A stretch of 64,000 nt of DNA. Source: Chitinophaga niabensis (GTDB lineage Bacteria; Bacteroidota; Bacteroidia; Chitinophagales; Chitinophagaceae). How positions within the stretch are numbered: position 1 is the first letter of the stretch; the number at the start of each line of letters is the position of its first letter. Below the pieces are notes generated by a model. That model worked only from the letters and a program-made list of their open reading frames with translations, was not told the DNA's origin and made no database searches. The position numbers were made by a program, and so were the translations under genes. Positions 8,975-16,615 of the stretch are shown in pieces. The stretch lies in assembly GCF_900129465.1 (NCBI RefSeq), contig NZ_FSRA01000002.1:2356001-2420000 (forward strand), written 5' to 3'.

Positions 8975-9414
8975 CTCATTGTATTAAACTGCCGGGATTG
9001 CAGACCCCTTCTTTCCAGAAGGATCCCAACGATGCTAATACCCATGAAGAATAAATTGAAGAAAAGATGTTTCGTCCAGGTCAGATCTTTTAGTACTCCT
9101 CCGCAGGAACAAGGAATTGTTCCATAATAATTGAGCTTAACTAAAACGATGTAACCTGTGAATAAAGTAAGCAGAAATAAAGATGCCCACAGCCCCTTTA
9201 GCAGGGTTCTTTTGAAAATGAGCATACCGGCCACGATGAACTCAGCGATAGGTATCCCCAATACAAGAAAAGGGGTATACTTGTTGTCAAATGGCTGAGC
9301 ATTCATTTGAAATACGGTGGCGTTGTAATTGATCAGCTTGCTCCCTGCAGTATAGATATATAGAATGAACAGCAGTAGCAGAATGGTCTCCATTATCCAT
9401 TTACGACGTGACAT
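8965..9414 (-). CDS. MauE/DoxX-family redox-associated membrane protein
   Basis: A 149-residue inner-membrane protein with four predicted spans (about 8-24, 48-66, 74-92 and 116-136). The signature PCSCGG at residues 101-106 (C102, C104) lies in the loop before the last span. MauE proteins were named from methylamine dehydrogenase maturation, where they help form disulfides; other MauE-like proteins are thought to take part in periplasmic thiol exchange. It precedes the DUF6520-like gene on the same strand. A paralogue at 56024-56470 has the same layout and the same neighbour type, which links the two loci. Confidence 0.85.
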   Translation of the reverse strand: MSRRKWIMETILLLLFILYIYTAGSKLINYNATVFQMNAQPFDNKYTPFLVLGIPIAEFIVAGMLIFKRTLLKGLWASLFLLTLFTGYIVLVKLNYYGTIPCSCGGVLKDLTWTKHLFFNLFFMGISIVGILLERRGLQSRQFNTMSLS

Positions 9415-9659
9415 AGTAATAAATTATTCTGATGACAGGATTTAGATATGGATTAACTAAAGGATGGAAAGCTACTTTTCTCGAACGAAAAAATAAATAA
9501 AGATGGAGTTTGGCGGATGAATAGTAGATGATGCGATACTCTTTCAGTTACAGGCCATGTAATGCACTCTCATATCAAATGTAAAAATTCTGCTGTAAAA
9601 ATCGCGATCATTTTTTGAGCTTCCGTTGCCGTTATGAAAAGAATCTTTGCAAGGAAATT

Positions 9660-10634
9660 TTAACTCGCTTTTCTATATGATTTGCGGTAGTCCGTGGGAG
9701 ATTGCCTAAAGGTAAAGGTAAATACCCGTGTAAATCCCGCAGCGGATTCATATCCTACTTCCCAGGCAATTTCATGTACCGGCATTTCTGTTTCCAACAG
9801 CAATACTGTTGCCCGGTGTAACCTTTCCGTACGTATATATTCCCACATCTGTTGTTTAAATACCTGCAAATAAGTTCTCCGCAACTGGGCTGGGGGAATA
9901 GCGAATTTCCGGGCCAGCATGGGAACAGAGAGTTTTTTATCGATATTCTCCTTGATGTATACCTGTACTTTTACCATCCGCTCGTAATCCGGATGCAGCT
10001 GGAATGGTTGTTCTTTTTGCAAAGGAATGCCTATCTCATCCAGCGATCTAAAGAACAGGTCAAGGATAAGTACTTCTCTTTTTAAACGCCATAGCTCCCC
10101 ACCATAATTGTCACGCTGTACATCCTCAATCAATTGCTGGCAGGTTTGGTTAATGAGCTTGGCTTCTACTTTCGGCCGGATTGAATATTCCTCCGGAACT
10201 ATCCTGAGGTCGGTTACCGGGGAAACATAAGGCGGATGGAAAAGCAGCAGGAGTACCTTGCAATAACCCGGGTCCATCACTAAGGTGTGCTGCCCTGGCT
10301 GAAGAGAGAGTGGGCTGTAGCTTTTTTCCTTCAGTTTCAACTGGTGAGACTTACAGATGCTAAGGGTAGATCTGCCGTTTAGGTTATAGAGCATAGCTGC
10401 AGATACCTTTGGCAGTATTACCGTTAATTCCTCTTCTTTGACCAATTCCATGTCATACACCCAAACGGTGTAGTTCTGGTCTGAGAAATACATCGGCCGA
10501 ATGTTAATGAACTGGCCCTGATTGATGGTGGAGTCTGATCCTTTCAGAATAAGTGGTCCCGTTTCTCCAGGTGCGCTACGGACGTTTGTAAAGCATCCCC
10601 CCTGGAAAACACTACGCATGTTTTTCATTGACAT
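9660..10634 (-). CDS. AraC-family transcriptional regulator
   Basis: A 324-residue cytoplasmic regulator. The N-terminal 210 residues form a sensor-like region with no strong signature. The C-terminal about 100 residues are a classic double helix-turn-helix AraC domain (LSVPMLARKFAIPPAQLRRTYLQ and MPVHEIAWEVGYESAAGFTRVF, ending FRQSPTDYRKSY). It is transcribed leftward alone; no divergent target is evident. The region upstream (10635-11441) contains no secure gene. Target unknown. Confidence 0.92.
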   Translation of the reverse strand: MSMKNMRSVFQGGCFTNVRSAPGETGPLILKGSDSTINQGQFINIRPMYFSDQNYTVWVYDMELVKEEELTVILPKVSAAMLYNLNGRSTLSICKSHQLKLKEKSYSPLSLQPGQHTLVMDPGYCKVLLLLFHPPYVSPVTDLRIVPEEYSIRPKVEAKLINQTCQQLIEDVQRDNYGGELWRLKREVLILDLFFRSLDEIGIPLQKEQPFQLHPDYERMVKVQVYIKENIDKKLSVPMLARKFAIPPAQLRRTYLQVFKQQMWEYIRTERLHRATVLLLETEMPVHEIAWEVGYESAAGFTRVFTFTFRQSPTDYRKSYRKAS

Positions 10635-11369
10635 TACGAAAAATTGAAGGTTTAATAATAGGTACTAAGCTAGTTGGCGATAATTAAGCTAGTTGGGATA
10701 AATGTTTGTTCTCGAACACAATGTAAAAGACTAATATAGAAACAAAATCTGGTAAGGTTTGTTCCATTTCTATGTGAATTTTCAACAACTCGTAGGTGCG
10801 TTTCCGTAGTCTTAAATACTCAATTTATTATGAACTGAGAAAGACGATTTTTCACGTTAAATGAATATATATTTTTTGAAAACCTAATATTAGGCGCGTT
10901 TGAGCTGTGTCATGATATTGTCATGTTGATTAGATGATTTTATGCCTTTCGATCTGAAAACCATTAAATGCTTGTTTAAAAACCCCGCCTTTTGTGTCAT
11001 GGGAGAGGCTATTCATTCAGTAAGGGCTAATATTTTGTTATTGGAGGATAGTTGGGTGTCATGGTACTTTCACATTAAAAAGCAGGAGAAACGTTTAGCA
11101 AGCTACAGGCATTATCTTGTGCCTGTTGTGCGTATGCACATTTTACTCAACCCGAGTCTTTACTTTTTATTGTTTTGTTTCGTTTTTATTGTTTTGTATG
11201 TGATTTCATACTGTTTTCCAAACAACTATAATATTCGCGTGAGTATTATCAACAGCGTTTTGCTGAGGGATATCTGCGTAAAATATCTATTTGAATAGGT
11301 GTTACTCTTTATTGTATTGTATTTATACCCCCCGGAAAAGCAGCCTGAAAAGCACAGAAACAATCTGTC
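10635..11369. other. Gene-poor stretch, possibly a transcribed leader or a small ORF
   Basis: About 730 bases with high A+T. One open frame of 118 codons (10942-11298) is present and would encode a hydrophobic segment near residues 72-91, but it has no signal peptide, poor codon use for this genome and no recognisable similarity, so I do not call it. The strong rightward terminator at 11370 implies that something is transcribed rightward through this stretch. Confidence 0.4.
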
Positions 11370-11402
11370 AACAGCCTTCGCACTTGCGGAGGCTGTTTTT
11401 TT
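11370..11402 (+). terminator. Rightward intrinsic terminator
   Basis: Inverted repeat AACAGCCTTCG (11370-11380) and CGGAGGCTGTT (11387-11397), one G-T pair, with a T-run to 11402. No confident gene lies immediately before it on this strand. Confidence 0.8.
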
Positions 11403-11441
11403 ATATTACATTTATATCAATATAAAAACAAACATACCAAA

Positions 11442-12032
11442 ATGAAATGCAGAATATTCTCTTTCCTCTTGTTATTATTGGCTTCTTTTGCAAAGGCGCA
11501 GGATGTGAAGCTGGCTTCCGGAAAAATTGAAGGGTTGAAGGGAGTGGATACCTTTCATATTGTATTTGATTATACTAAACTTTCTGTGGGGGATGCCGGC
11601 CGGGAGGCAAATTATATCAGGCTGAAAAGGGCGGAGGCAGAGAAAAGGGCACCAGGCAGTGCATACGCATGGGAGGAGAAATGGACGAATGATAAAGCCA
11701 AACACTACGAACCGAAGTTTGTTGAACAGTTTAAAAAGGCTTCTGATATTCAGCTGGGAGATTTCCCTGATGCCCGCTACCAGCTTATCTTTAAACCGAT
11801 GCTCCTGGAGCCGGGTTATAATATTGGCATTAAGAACAAACCTGCGAAGCTGGATGCAGAGGCATGGATCGTGGAAAGCAGCAATCCTAAAAAGGCGATC
11901 GTGAAGATCAGGATCGAGGATGCATCTGCCAAAGGGAAGTATGATGAAGATCCGGCACTCCGGATTGCAGATGCATATGGTGATGCGGCGAGAGGTTTGA
12001 GCAGGTTCCTGGGAACGGCGTTGAAGAAATAG
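11442..12032 (+). CDS. Secreted hypothetical protein, 196 aa
   Basis: Residues 1-19 are a signal peptide ending AKAQ, so the product is periplasmic or outer-membrane associated. The mature part begins with DVKLASGKIEGLKG and is rich in Lys, Glu and Asp. A conserved-looking end reads RGLSRFLGTALKK. I do not recognise a named domain; the pattern (signal peptide, one globular beta-rich domain, GDAARG near the end) is typical of uncharacterised Bacteroidota exported proteins. It stands alone between the terminator at 11370 and the convergent hxlR-type gene. Confidence 0.75.
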   Translation: MKCRIFSFLLLLLASFAKAQDVKLASGKIEGLKGVDTFHIVFDYTKLSVGDAGREANYIRLKRAEAEKRAPGSAYAWEEKWTNDKAKHYEPKFVEQFKKASDIQLGDFPDARYQLIFKPMLLEPGYNIGIKNKPAKLDAEAWIVESSNPKKAIVKIRIEDASAKGKYDEDPALRIADAYGDAARGLSRFLGTALKK

Positions 12033-12087
12033 TTTAAGTGATGCCTGAACAGCATTGCAGTAATGGTAGCTTTGAGAGGCTTAAGCC

Positions 12088-12459
12088 TTACACCAATTGC
12101 TTGAACTGGCTGCGGATCTTCTCGCGGTGCATGGTGCCCCATATCCTTAAGGCATCCACTACCTGGCCCAGCGAGTTGCTGTATTCCGTTAATTCGTATT
12201 CTATCATCACAGGGGTGGAAGTATATACATGGCGTACTACAAAACCATTCAGCTCCAGTTCTTTCAATTCATGGGATAATACTTTGGCAGCTATGCCCTT
12301 CACCGTTTTCTGCAATTCATTAAAACGTTTGTTGCCGCTGCTCAGCGCTACAATAATTGGCAGCTTCCATTTGCCATTTAAAACGTATAATGCATCCTGA
12401 ACGGCACTGAGGGCTGTACAAGCTTCCCACTCTGCTGAAATAGTTTGTAACTTTAACAT
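12088..12459 (-). CDS. HxlR-family winged-helix transcriptional regulator
   Basis: A 123-residue DNA-binding protein. The family core runs from about residue 20 to 110: DALYVLNGKWKLPIIVAL, then RFNELQKTVKGIAAKVLSHELKELELNGFV, the recognition helix and wing. HxlR proteins often respond to aldehydes, quinones or oxidants and control a divergent gene. The divergent partner here is the YceI gene at 12587. Between the two lie three tandem palindromic repeats (12485-12537), which are the natural operator candidates and would allow autoregulation. Confidence 0.93.
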   Translation of the reverse strand: MLKLQTISAEWEACTALSAVQDALYVLNGKWKLPIIVALSSGNKRFNELQKTVKGIAAKVLSHELKELELNGFVVRHVYTSTPVMIEYELTEYSNSLGQVVDALRIWGTMHREKIRSQFKQLV

Positions 12460-12484
12460 AGCATATCTTTATAAGGAATATATA

Positions 12485-12537
12485 ACTTACCTTAAAGTAA
12501 CCACTTACCTTCAGGTAACCGCTTACCAATTGTAAGC
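12485..12537. promoter_or_regulatory. Three tandem palindromic repeats, probable HxlR operator
   Basis: Units at 12485-12502, 12503-12520 and 12521-12537 share the form cTTACCttmaGGTAAcc. The first two are 18 bases long and directly abut, and the third is a shorter relative with its own dyad (CTTACCAATTGTAAG). They fill the region in front of TAAGTTTG at 12547-12554, a good -7 box for the YceI gene, so a bound repressor would cover the -33 region. Confidence 0.7.
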
Positions 12538-12586
12538 AAATGTACATAAGTTTGCAAACCTGTTAAAAATTAAACAAACAGATTTT

Positions 12587-13159
12587 ATGAAAAAGATTAC
12601 CCTCTTTATCTTCCTGCTGGCAGCATCCGCAACTAGCTTTGCTCAATCAGCCTGGAAAGTAGACAAAGCCCATGCACAACTGAAATTTGATGTGCAACAT
12701 ATGGGTCTTTCTACCGTTTCCGGTTCTTTCACTGACTTCGACGCTACGATCACATCTGATAAACCTGATTTCAGCGATGCAAAGTTTGAACTGACCGCTC
12801 AGGCAACTTCCATCAATACAGGTGTTGGCCAACGTGACGATCATTTGAGAAGTCCTGATTTCTTCGATGTTGCCACTAACCCTACTGTTTCTTTCAAAAG
12901 CACTTCTCTGCAAAAAGTAAGCGAGGGTAAATATAAAGTAACAGGCGACCTGACCCTGCATGGCGTAACTAAACCTGTGACCCTGGACCTCTGGTACCGT
13001 GGTACAGCTAACAGCCCAATGACTAAAAAGCCCGTAGCTGGTTTCCGCGTAACCGGTTCCATCAAACGCAGCGACTTTAACTTCGGTTCCAAGTTCCCTG
13101 CCGCCGCCCTGAGCGAAGAAGTGACCATTACTGCTGACGGCGAGTTCAATAAGCAATAA
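12587..13159 (+). CDS. YceI-family periplasmic lipid-binding protein
   Basis: A 190-residue exported protein. The signal peptide ends SFAQ at about residue 20. The mature domain is a lipocalin-like beta-barrel with the YceI landmarks WKVDKAHAQLKFDVQHMG, RDDHLRSPDFFDVATNPTVSFKST, LTLHGVTKPVTLDL and the closing FKRSDF-like segment IKRSDFNFG. Such proteins bind long polyisoprenoids or amphiphilic lipids and are often induced by stress. It is divergent from the HxlR regulator and ends at the terminator at 13183. Confidence 0.95.
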   Translation: MKKITLFIFLLAASATSFAQSAWKVDKAHAQLKFDVQHMGLSTVSGSFTDFDATITSDKPDFSDAKFELTAQATSINTGVGQRDDHLRSPDFFDVATNPTVSFKSTSLQKVSEGKYKVTGDLTLHGVTKPVTLDLWYRGTANSPMTKKPVAGFRVTGSIKRSDFNFGSKFPAAALSEEVTITADGEFNKQ

Positions 13160-13182
13160 TTTTAAACTTTTTTAAATAGAGA

Positions 13183-13207
13183 AACCCGCTCGCAGAGCGG
13201 GTTTTTT
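13183..13207 (+). terminator. Intrinsic terminator after the YceI gene
   Basis: Perfect 9-base-pair stem AACCCGCTC / GAGCGGGTT with a GCA loop and six T residues. Confidence 0.9.
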
Positions 13208-13323
13208 CGTTTATTTACATAAAGTCTACCGGATTAGTAGGATAATAGAAAAATATCCCTATCTTTACATCAGAATATCACCCGTTTTTAAGATCATTAT
13301 ACCAACAACATTAAAGAAAACAT

Positions 13324-13959
13324 ATGCGTACTACTAATCGATATGCGGACTTTTTGCCCCAATTCTACGAGATCAGGAACACTAAACCATTAGACAGAAC
13401 AAAGATCAAACCGATTGTTACCGGAAGTACTTTTCCATTGTTCCACCTGCATAAGGATGATTTTGTAGTACCATTTTCTTTCCTGCGCCAGGAGAGCAGC
13501 TACATAGTAGGTAGCGAGTTACTGAACCAACCACTGGTATTGGCATTTTATTCCATTCACTGGAATGATTATGGTGTGAATTACCTGGAACAGCTGGAAT
13601 CATTACATGCAGACATCCAGGTAATGGGTGGCCAGTTGCTGGTGGTTTCTGCAGATGACAGGAAAGAATTGGAAGCGGAGCTTGCCAAACATAATTATAC
13701 TTTCCCCATAGCAATTGACCATAATCATCAGATTGCACGCGGTGCAGGCATTTATGCAGAAACAGATCCGCTTTGGGACCGTGTTTCAGGTATCGAAGAA
13801 AATGCACCATTACCTGCAGTATATGTGATCGGCCAGTCACAAAGATTAACCTATACTTTCATTGATCATTACTTTGAAAAAGAGATCAATGTGCGGGAAT
13901 TATTATCAGAAGTGTATAGCGCAGGGCAGGCACAGGCTTTGAGCCGTGCGATCGCTTAA
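13324..13959 (+). CDS. Peroxiredoxin/AhpC-TSA-like protein lacking all cysteines
   Basis: A 211-residue cytoplasmic protein with the thioredoxin-like fold order of AhpC/TSA proteins. The segment PLVLAFYSIHWNDYGVNYLEQLE (residues about 70-92) aligns with the usual active-site strand and helix, where a CxxC or PxxxT/SxxC motif is expected. Here the positions are N, D and Y, and the whole protein contains no cysteine. The later parts LLVVSADDRKELEAELAKHNYTFPIAID and PAVYVIGQSQRLTYTFID keep the fold pattern, including a cis-proline-like AVYVI segment. It therefore cannot be a thiol peroxidase and may be a binding or scaffold protein. Its end overlaps by four bases the convergent thioesterase. Confidence 0.75.
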   Translation: MRTTNRYADFLPQFYEIRNTKPLDRTKIKPIVTGSTFPLFHLHKDDFVVPFSFLRQESSYIVGSELLNQPLVLAFYSIHWNDYGVNYLEQLESLHADIQVMGGQLLVVSADDRKELEAELAKHNYTFPIAIDHNHQIARGAGIYAETDPLWDRVSGIEENAPLPAVYVIGQSQRLTYTFIDHYFEKEINVRELLSEVYSAGQAQALSRAIA

Positions 13960-14429
13960 AGGAATTGCTTCATTTCGTCTTCAATATCCTTACGAAGGTC
14001 CATCAGCCGGTGGGCATATTTTTCCATACTCAGTTCATCTTCAGTTTGCGGCACCCATTTTGGGATGGGTATTGTTTTGCCCTGATCGTCGATAGCCGCA
14101 AATACCATGATGCAGTGCGTGGTTTTTACTTTCTCTGTTTGCCTTGGGTTACCTGCATATACATGGATAGAGATATGCATACTGGTATTACCGGTATAGA
14201 TAATTGAAGCAGAGATCTCTACCAGGTCCCCGATAGAGATAGGTTTATAGAAACGAATTCCTCCTACATATACTGTTACACAATACTGGCCACTCCAATT
14301 TGCCGCACAGGTAAAACCAGCCTGGTCTATCCATTTCATCACGGAGCCACCGTGTACCTTTCCACCAAAATTCACATCAGAGGGTTCTGCCAAGAAGCGC
14401 AGTGTTACAGTATGTTGCGGTGTTTTCAT
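13956..14429 (-). CDS. Acyl-CoA thioesterase, hotdog fold (YciA/BACH type)
   Basis: A 157-residue cytoplasmic hotdog-fold hydrolase that cleaves acyl-CoA to free acid and CoA. The family pattern is clear: PSDVNFGGKVHGGSVMKWIDQAGFTCA, with the catalytic Asn/Gly-rich segment and Asp in the helix, and later FYKPISIGDLVEISASIIYTGNTSMHI. The substrate chain length cannot be read from the sequence. It is convergent with the peroxiredoxin-like gene. Confidence 0.92.
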   Translation of the reverse strand: MKTPQHTVTLRFLAEPSDVNFGGKVHGGSVMKWIDQAGFTCAANWSGQYCVTVYVGGIRFYKPISIGDLVEISASIIYTGNTSMHISIHVYAGNPRQTEKVKTTHCIMVFAAIDDQGKTIPIPKWVPQTEDELSMEKYAHRLMDLRKDIEDEMKQFL

Positions 14430-14485
14430 ACTGCTATATTAATACATTTCCGGGAATGCAGTATATTGTTGTATTCTTTATACCA

Positions 14486-14724
14486 ATGGAAAGTTTCTAT
14501 AAAAAGTTCCGCCTTGTATTTGTTCCTTACCTGGTTACGCTGGTGGTTTGCGCGGCAGCTTATTCTTTTTTCAACTGGCATTTTTATCTGCTTCATCCTT
14601 CAGGTTGAAGTGGACGATCACCGGAACCCTGATCACCATAGGATCCCTGTTATTGGTATTTGTGATCTTTGAATGGAATAAGGAACGTTTGGAGGCCTTC
14701 GAGAATAAGGACCGGATCTGGTAA
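14486..14724 (+). pseudogene. Frameshifted small membrane protein
   Basis: The frame opening at 14486 (MESFYKKFRLVFVPYL) encodes one membrane span and then stops at 14608. In another frame the text continues directly as RLKWTITGTLITIGSLLLVF, a second span, then FEWNKERLEAFENKDRIW and a stop at 14724. The combined span is 239 bases, one short of 80 codons, so a single lost base near 14600 explains the break. The joined product would be a two-span inner-membrane protein of about 80 residues. It may be a true pseudogene, a sequencing error or, less likely, a programmed shift. No function is recognised. Confidence 0.65.
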
Positions 14725-14731
14725 GGCCAAT

Positions 14732-15202
14732 TTATCTTTTGAATTTCTTTTTCCGCCAATCCCAGGGGGCTACGGGATGCGCATCTTTCCATAATCCATT
14801 TCCTTCCTTTTTTGCTTTCAACGCAGCAGCAGCCCATGTTTCATTTTTGGAGAAATTGGTATAGTGCCAGGCAAAACCAGCCTGCAACAACCGGTAATTG
14901 AGAGAGCTGTTATCCGGCAAAAATACTTCTGCCACTATACGCCGGTATTGGTCCCTGCTTTTTTGTACAGCTTTTACCACTTTCCCGAAACACTGATCTG
15001 CCGTGAACTGCCGGGATTTTTCCCCGAACGGTTGCCCTTTTTCCGGGGCATCTACTCCAAAGAGCCTTATCCTGATGGGTTTGCCGTTCACCAGCATTTC
15101 AATCGTATCCCCGTCCTTTACGGCGGTCACTTTTCCGGTATAGGTCTGGCTAATGGAAGCAGTAGATATAAAAAGGAGAAGGGTGGTCAGGAAAACTCGC
15201 AT
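14732..15202 (-). CDS. Secreted thermonuclease-like (SNase domain) nuclease
   Basis: A 156-residue exported nuclease. The signal peptide ends near SISQ. The staphylococcal nuclease domain keeps the expected active-site order: D32 and T33 in KDGDTIEM, R46 in RIRLFG, D51 and E54 in VDAPEKGQPFG, and the arginine pair in YRRIVAEV near residue 88. It would hydrolyse DNA and RNA with calcium in the periplasm or outside. It is transcribed alone, leftward, and shares its upstream region with the GH88 gene. Confidence 0.93.
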   Translation of the reverse strand: MRVFLTTLLLFISTASISQTYTGKVTAVKDGDTIEMLVNGKPIRIRLFGVDAPEKGQPFGEKSRQFTADQCFGKVVKAVQKSRDQYRRIVAEVFLPDNSSLNYRLLQAGFAWHYTNFSKNETWAAAALKAKKEGNGLWKDAHPVAPWDWRKKKFKR

Positions 15203-15264
15203 GGGCGCAAGTATAGAAAAAAATCCTTGCTTAATTCAATCCGTTTGGTATTTTTATCCTCTGT

Positions 15265-15282
15265 GATGCAAACGTTTGCATC
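15265..15282. promoter_or_regulatory. LacI-type operator upstream of the GH88 gene
   Basis: A perfect 18-base palindrome GATGCAAACGTTTGCATC, centred 45 bases before the GH88 start. The core AAACGTTT is the classic recognition form of LacI/GalR-family repressors. It also lies about 63 bases upstream of the divergent nuclease gene. No LacI-type regulator gene is in the window. Confidence 0.75.
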
Positions 15283-15318
15283 CTAACCACGTTCACAGTC
15301 AATAAAATACAGTCTCCC

Positions 15319-16503
15319 ATGAGATCCACATTAGGAAAACTAGCGCTAATCCTCGTTCTGCCATTCAGCGCAATGGCCCAGCAGCCCTCCAAAAAGCAAA
15401 TGCAGCAGCTGATAGATGAGAACATGCAATTTGCCGTGAAGCAATATAAAGTACTGCAGGACAGTACGCCTGCCAACAGGATGCCCCGTACCTTTGCAAA
15501 AGGGCGGTCTGTTACTTCTGATACAGAATGGTGGTGCAGCGGTTTTTATCCCGGCACACTCTGGTACCTGTATGAGTATACAAAAGACGCCAATGTAAAA
15601 GCTGAAGCCGAGCGCAGGCTCGCCATCCTGGAAAAGGAAAAGCGCTACACGGGCAATCACGACATTGGCTTCATGATCTATTGCAGCTTTGGAAATGCTT
15701 ACCGCATTACCGGGGACAAGAAATATAAAGAAGTGATCGACACGGCAGCTGTTTACCAGATCACCCGCTACAGGCCCTCCATTCATTCCATCCAATCCTG
15801 GAATAAAAGCAAGAACCTGAACTGCCCCGTGATCATCGATAACATGATGAACCTGGAGCAATTGCTCTGGACGGCTGAAAAGGGTGGGGATAAAAAGTTC
15901 CGTGAGATTGCGATCACCCATGCGAACACTACTTTAAAGAACCACTACCGCCCGGATCACAGTACTTTTCATATAGTGGATTACGATCTTTCCACCGGCG
16001 GCATCATTAAAAAGGTGAACGGACAGGGGGCACATGATACGTCTGCCTGGAGCAGAGGGCAGGCCTGGGGGCTTTATGGTTATACCATGATGTACCGTTT
16101 TACAAAAGACAAAACTTACCTGGACCAGGCTCAGGGTATTGCAGCATTTATCCTGAACCATCCTAATCTGCCAGCTGATAAGATCCCCTACTGGGATTAC
16201 AATGCTCCCCAAATACCTACTTCCCGGGATGCTTCTGCGGGTGCTATCGCAGCGTCTGCTTTATTGGAACTGGGGCAGTATGTGGGTAAGGCAGATAAAG
16301 CGAAGTATGTGGATGCTGCTGTTGTGATGCTTCAGTCTTTGTCGTCTGATGCGTACAGGGCAAAACTGGGGGAGAACGGTGGTTTTCTGTTGAAGAACAG
16401 CGTGGGGCATTTCCTGGCGAACTCGGAAGTGGATGTGCCATTGACCTATGCGGATTATTATTTCCTGGAAGGGTTGCTTCGTTATAAGAAGTGGTATCTA
16501 TAA
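15319..16503 (+). CDS. Glycoside hydrolase family 88 unsaturated glucuronyl hydrolase
   Basis: A 394-residue exported enzyme that removes the unsaturated uronic acid left on oligosaccharides by polysaccharide lyases. The signal peptide ends SAMAQ. The (alpha/alpha)6 barrel shows the two catalytic aspartates of GH88: D115 in NHDIGFM and D174 in IIDNMMN. Further landmarks are HDTSAWSRGQAWGLYGY and IPTSRDASAGAIAASAL. The gene stands alone under a LacI-type operator, and ends before a bidirectional terminator at 16581. Natural substrates would be products from glycosaminoglycans, ulvan or pectin-like chains; which one cannot be told. Confidence 0.95.
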   Translation: MRSTLGKLALILVLPFSAMAQQPSKKQMQQLIDENMQFAVKQYKVLQDSTPANRMPRTFAKGRSVTSDTEWWCSGFYPGTLWYLYEYTKDANVKAEAERRLAILEKEKRYTGNHDIGFMIYCSFGNAYRITGDKKYKEVIDTAAVYQITRYRPSIHSIQSWNKSKNLNCPVIIDNMMNLEQLLWTAEKGGDKKFREIAITHANTTLKNHYRPDHSTFHIVDYDLSTGGIIKKVNGQGAHDTSAWSRGQAWGLYGYTMMYRFTKDKTYLDQAQGIAAFILNHPNLPADKIPYWDYNAPQIPTSRDASAGAIAASALLELGQYVGKADKAKYVDAAVVMLQSLSSDAYRAKLGENGGFLLKNSVGHFLANSEVDVPLTYADYYFLEGLLRYKKWYL

Positions 16504-16533
16504 CCTTTGCTCAGAGGGTCAAATCATATACTT

Positions 16534-16567
16534 TGAGCCTATCTCAAGCCTATGTCAAGCCTATCTT
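16534..16567. repeat. Three tandem copies of an 11-base unit
   Basis: The unit aAGCCTATSTC is repeated three times between the GH88 stop codon and its terminator. No function is apparent. Confidence 0.6.
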
Positions 16568-16580
16568 AGATATATAAAAG

Positions 16581-16615
16581 AAGAGGGTGCCCTTATGGAG
16601 CACCCTCTTCTTTTT
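16581..16615. terminator. Terminator between GH88 and the PepSY gene
   Basis: Perfect 10-base-pair stem AAGAGGGTGC / GCACCCTCTT with T-rich DNA on both sides, so it can stop both converging transcripts. Confidence 0.88.

Noticed and set aside
10942..11298. Open frame of 118 codons on the plus strand
   Set aside because: A hydrophobic segment is present but there is no signal peptide, no similarity and poor codon use; it lies in an A+T-rich stretch. Kept only as a possible transcribed region.
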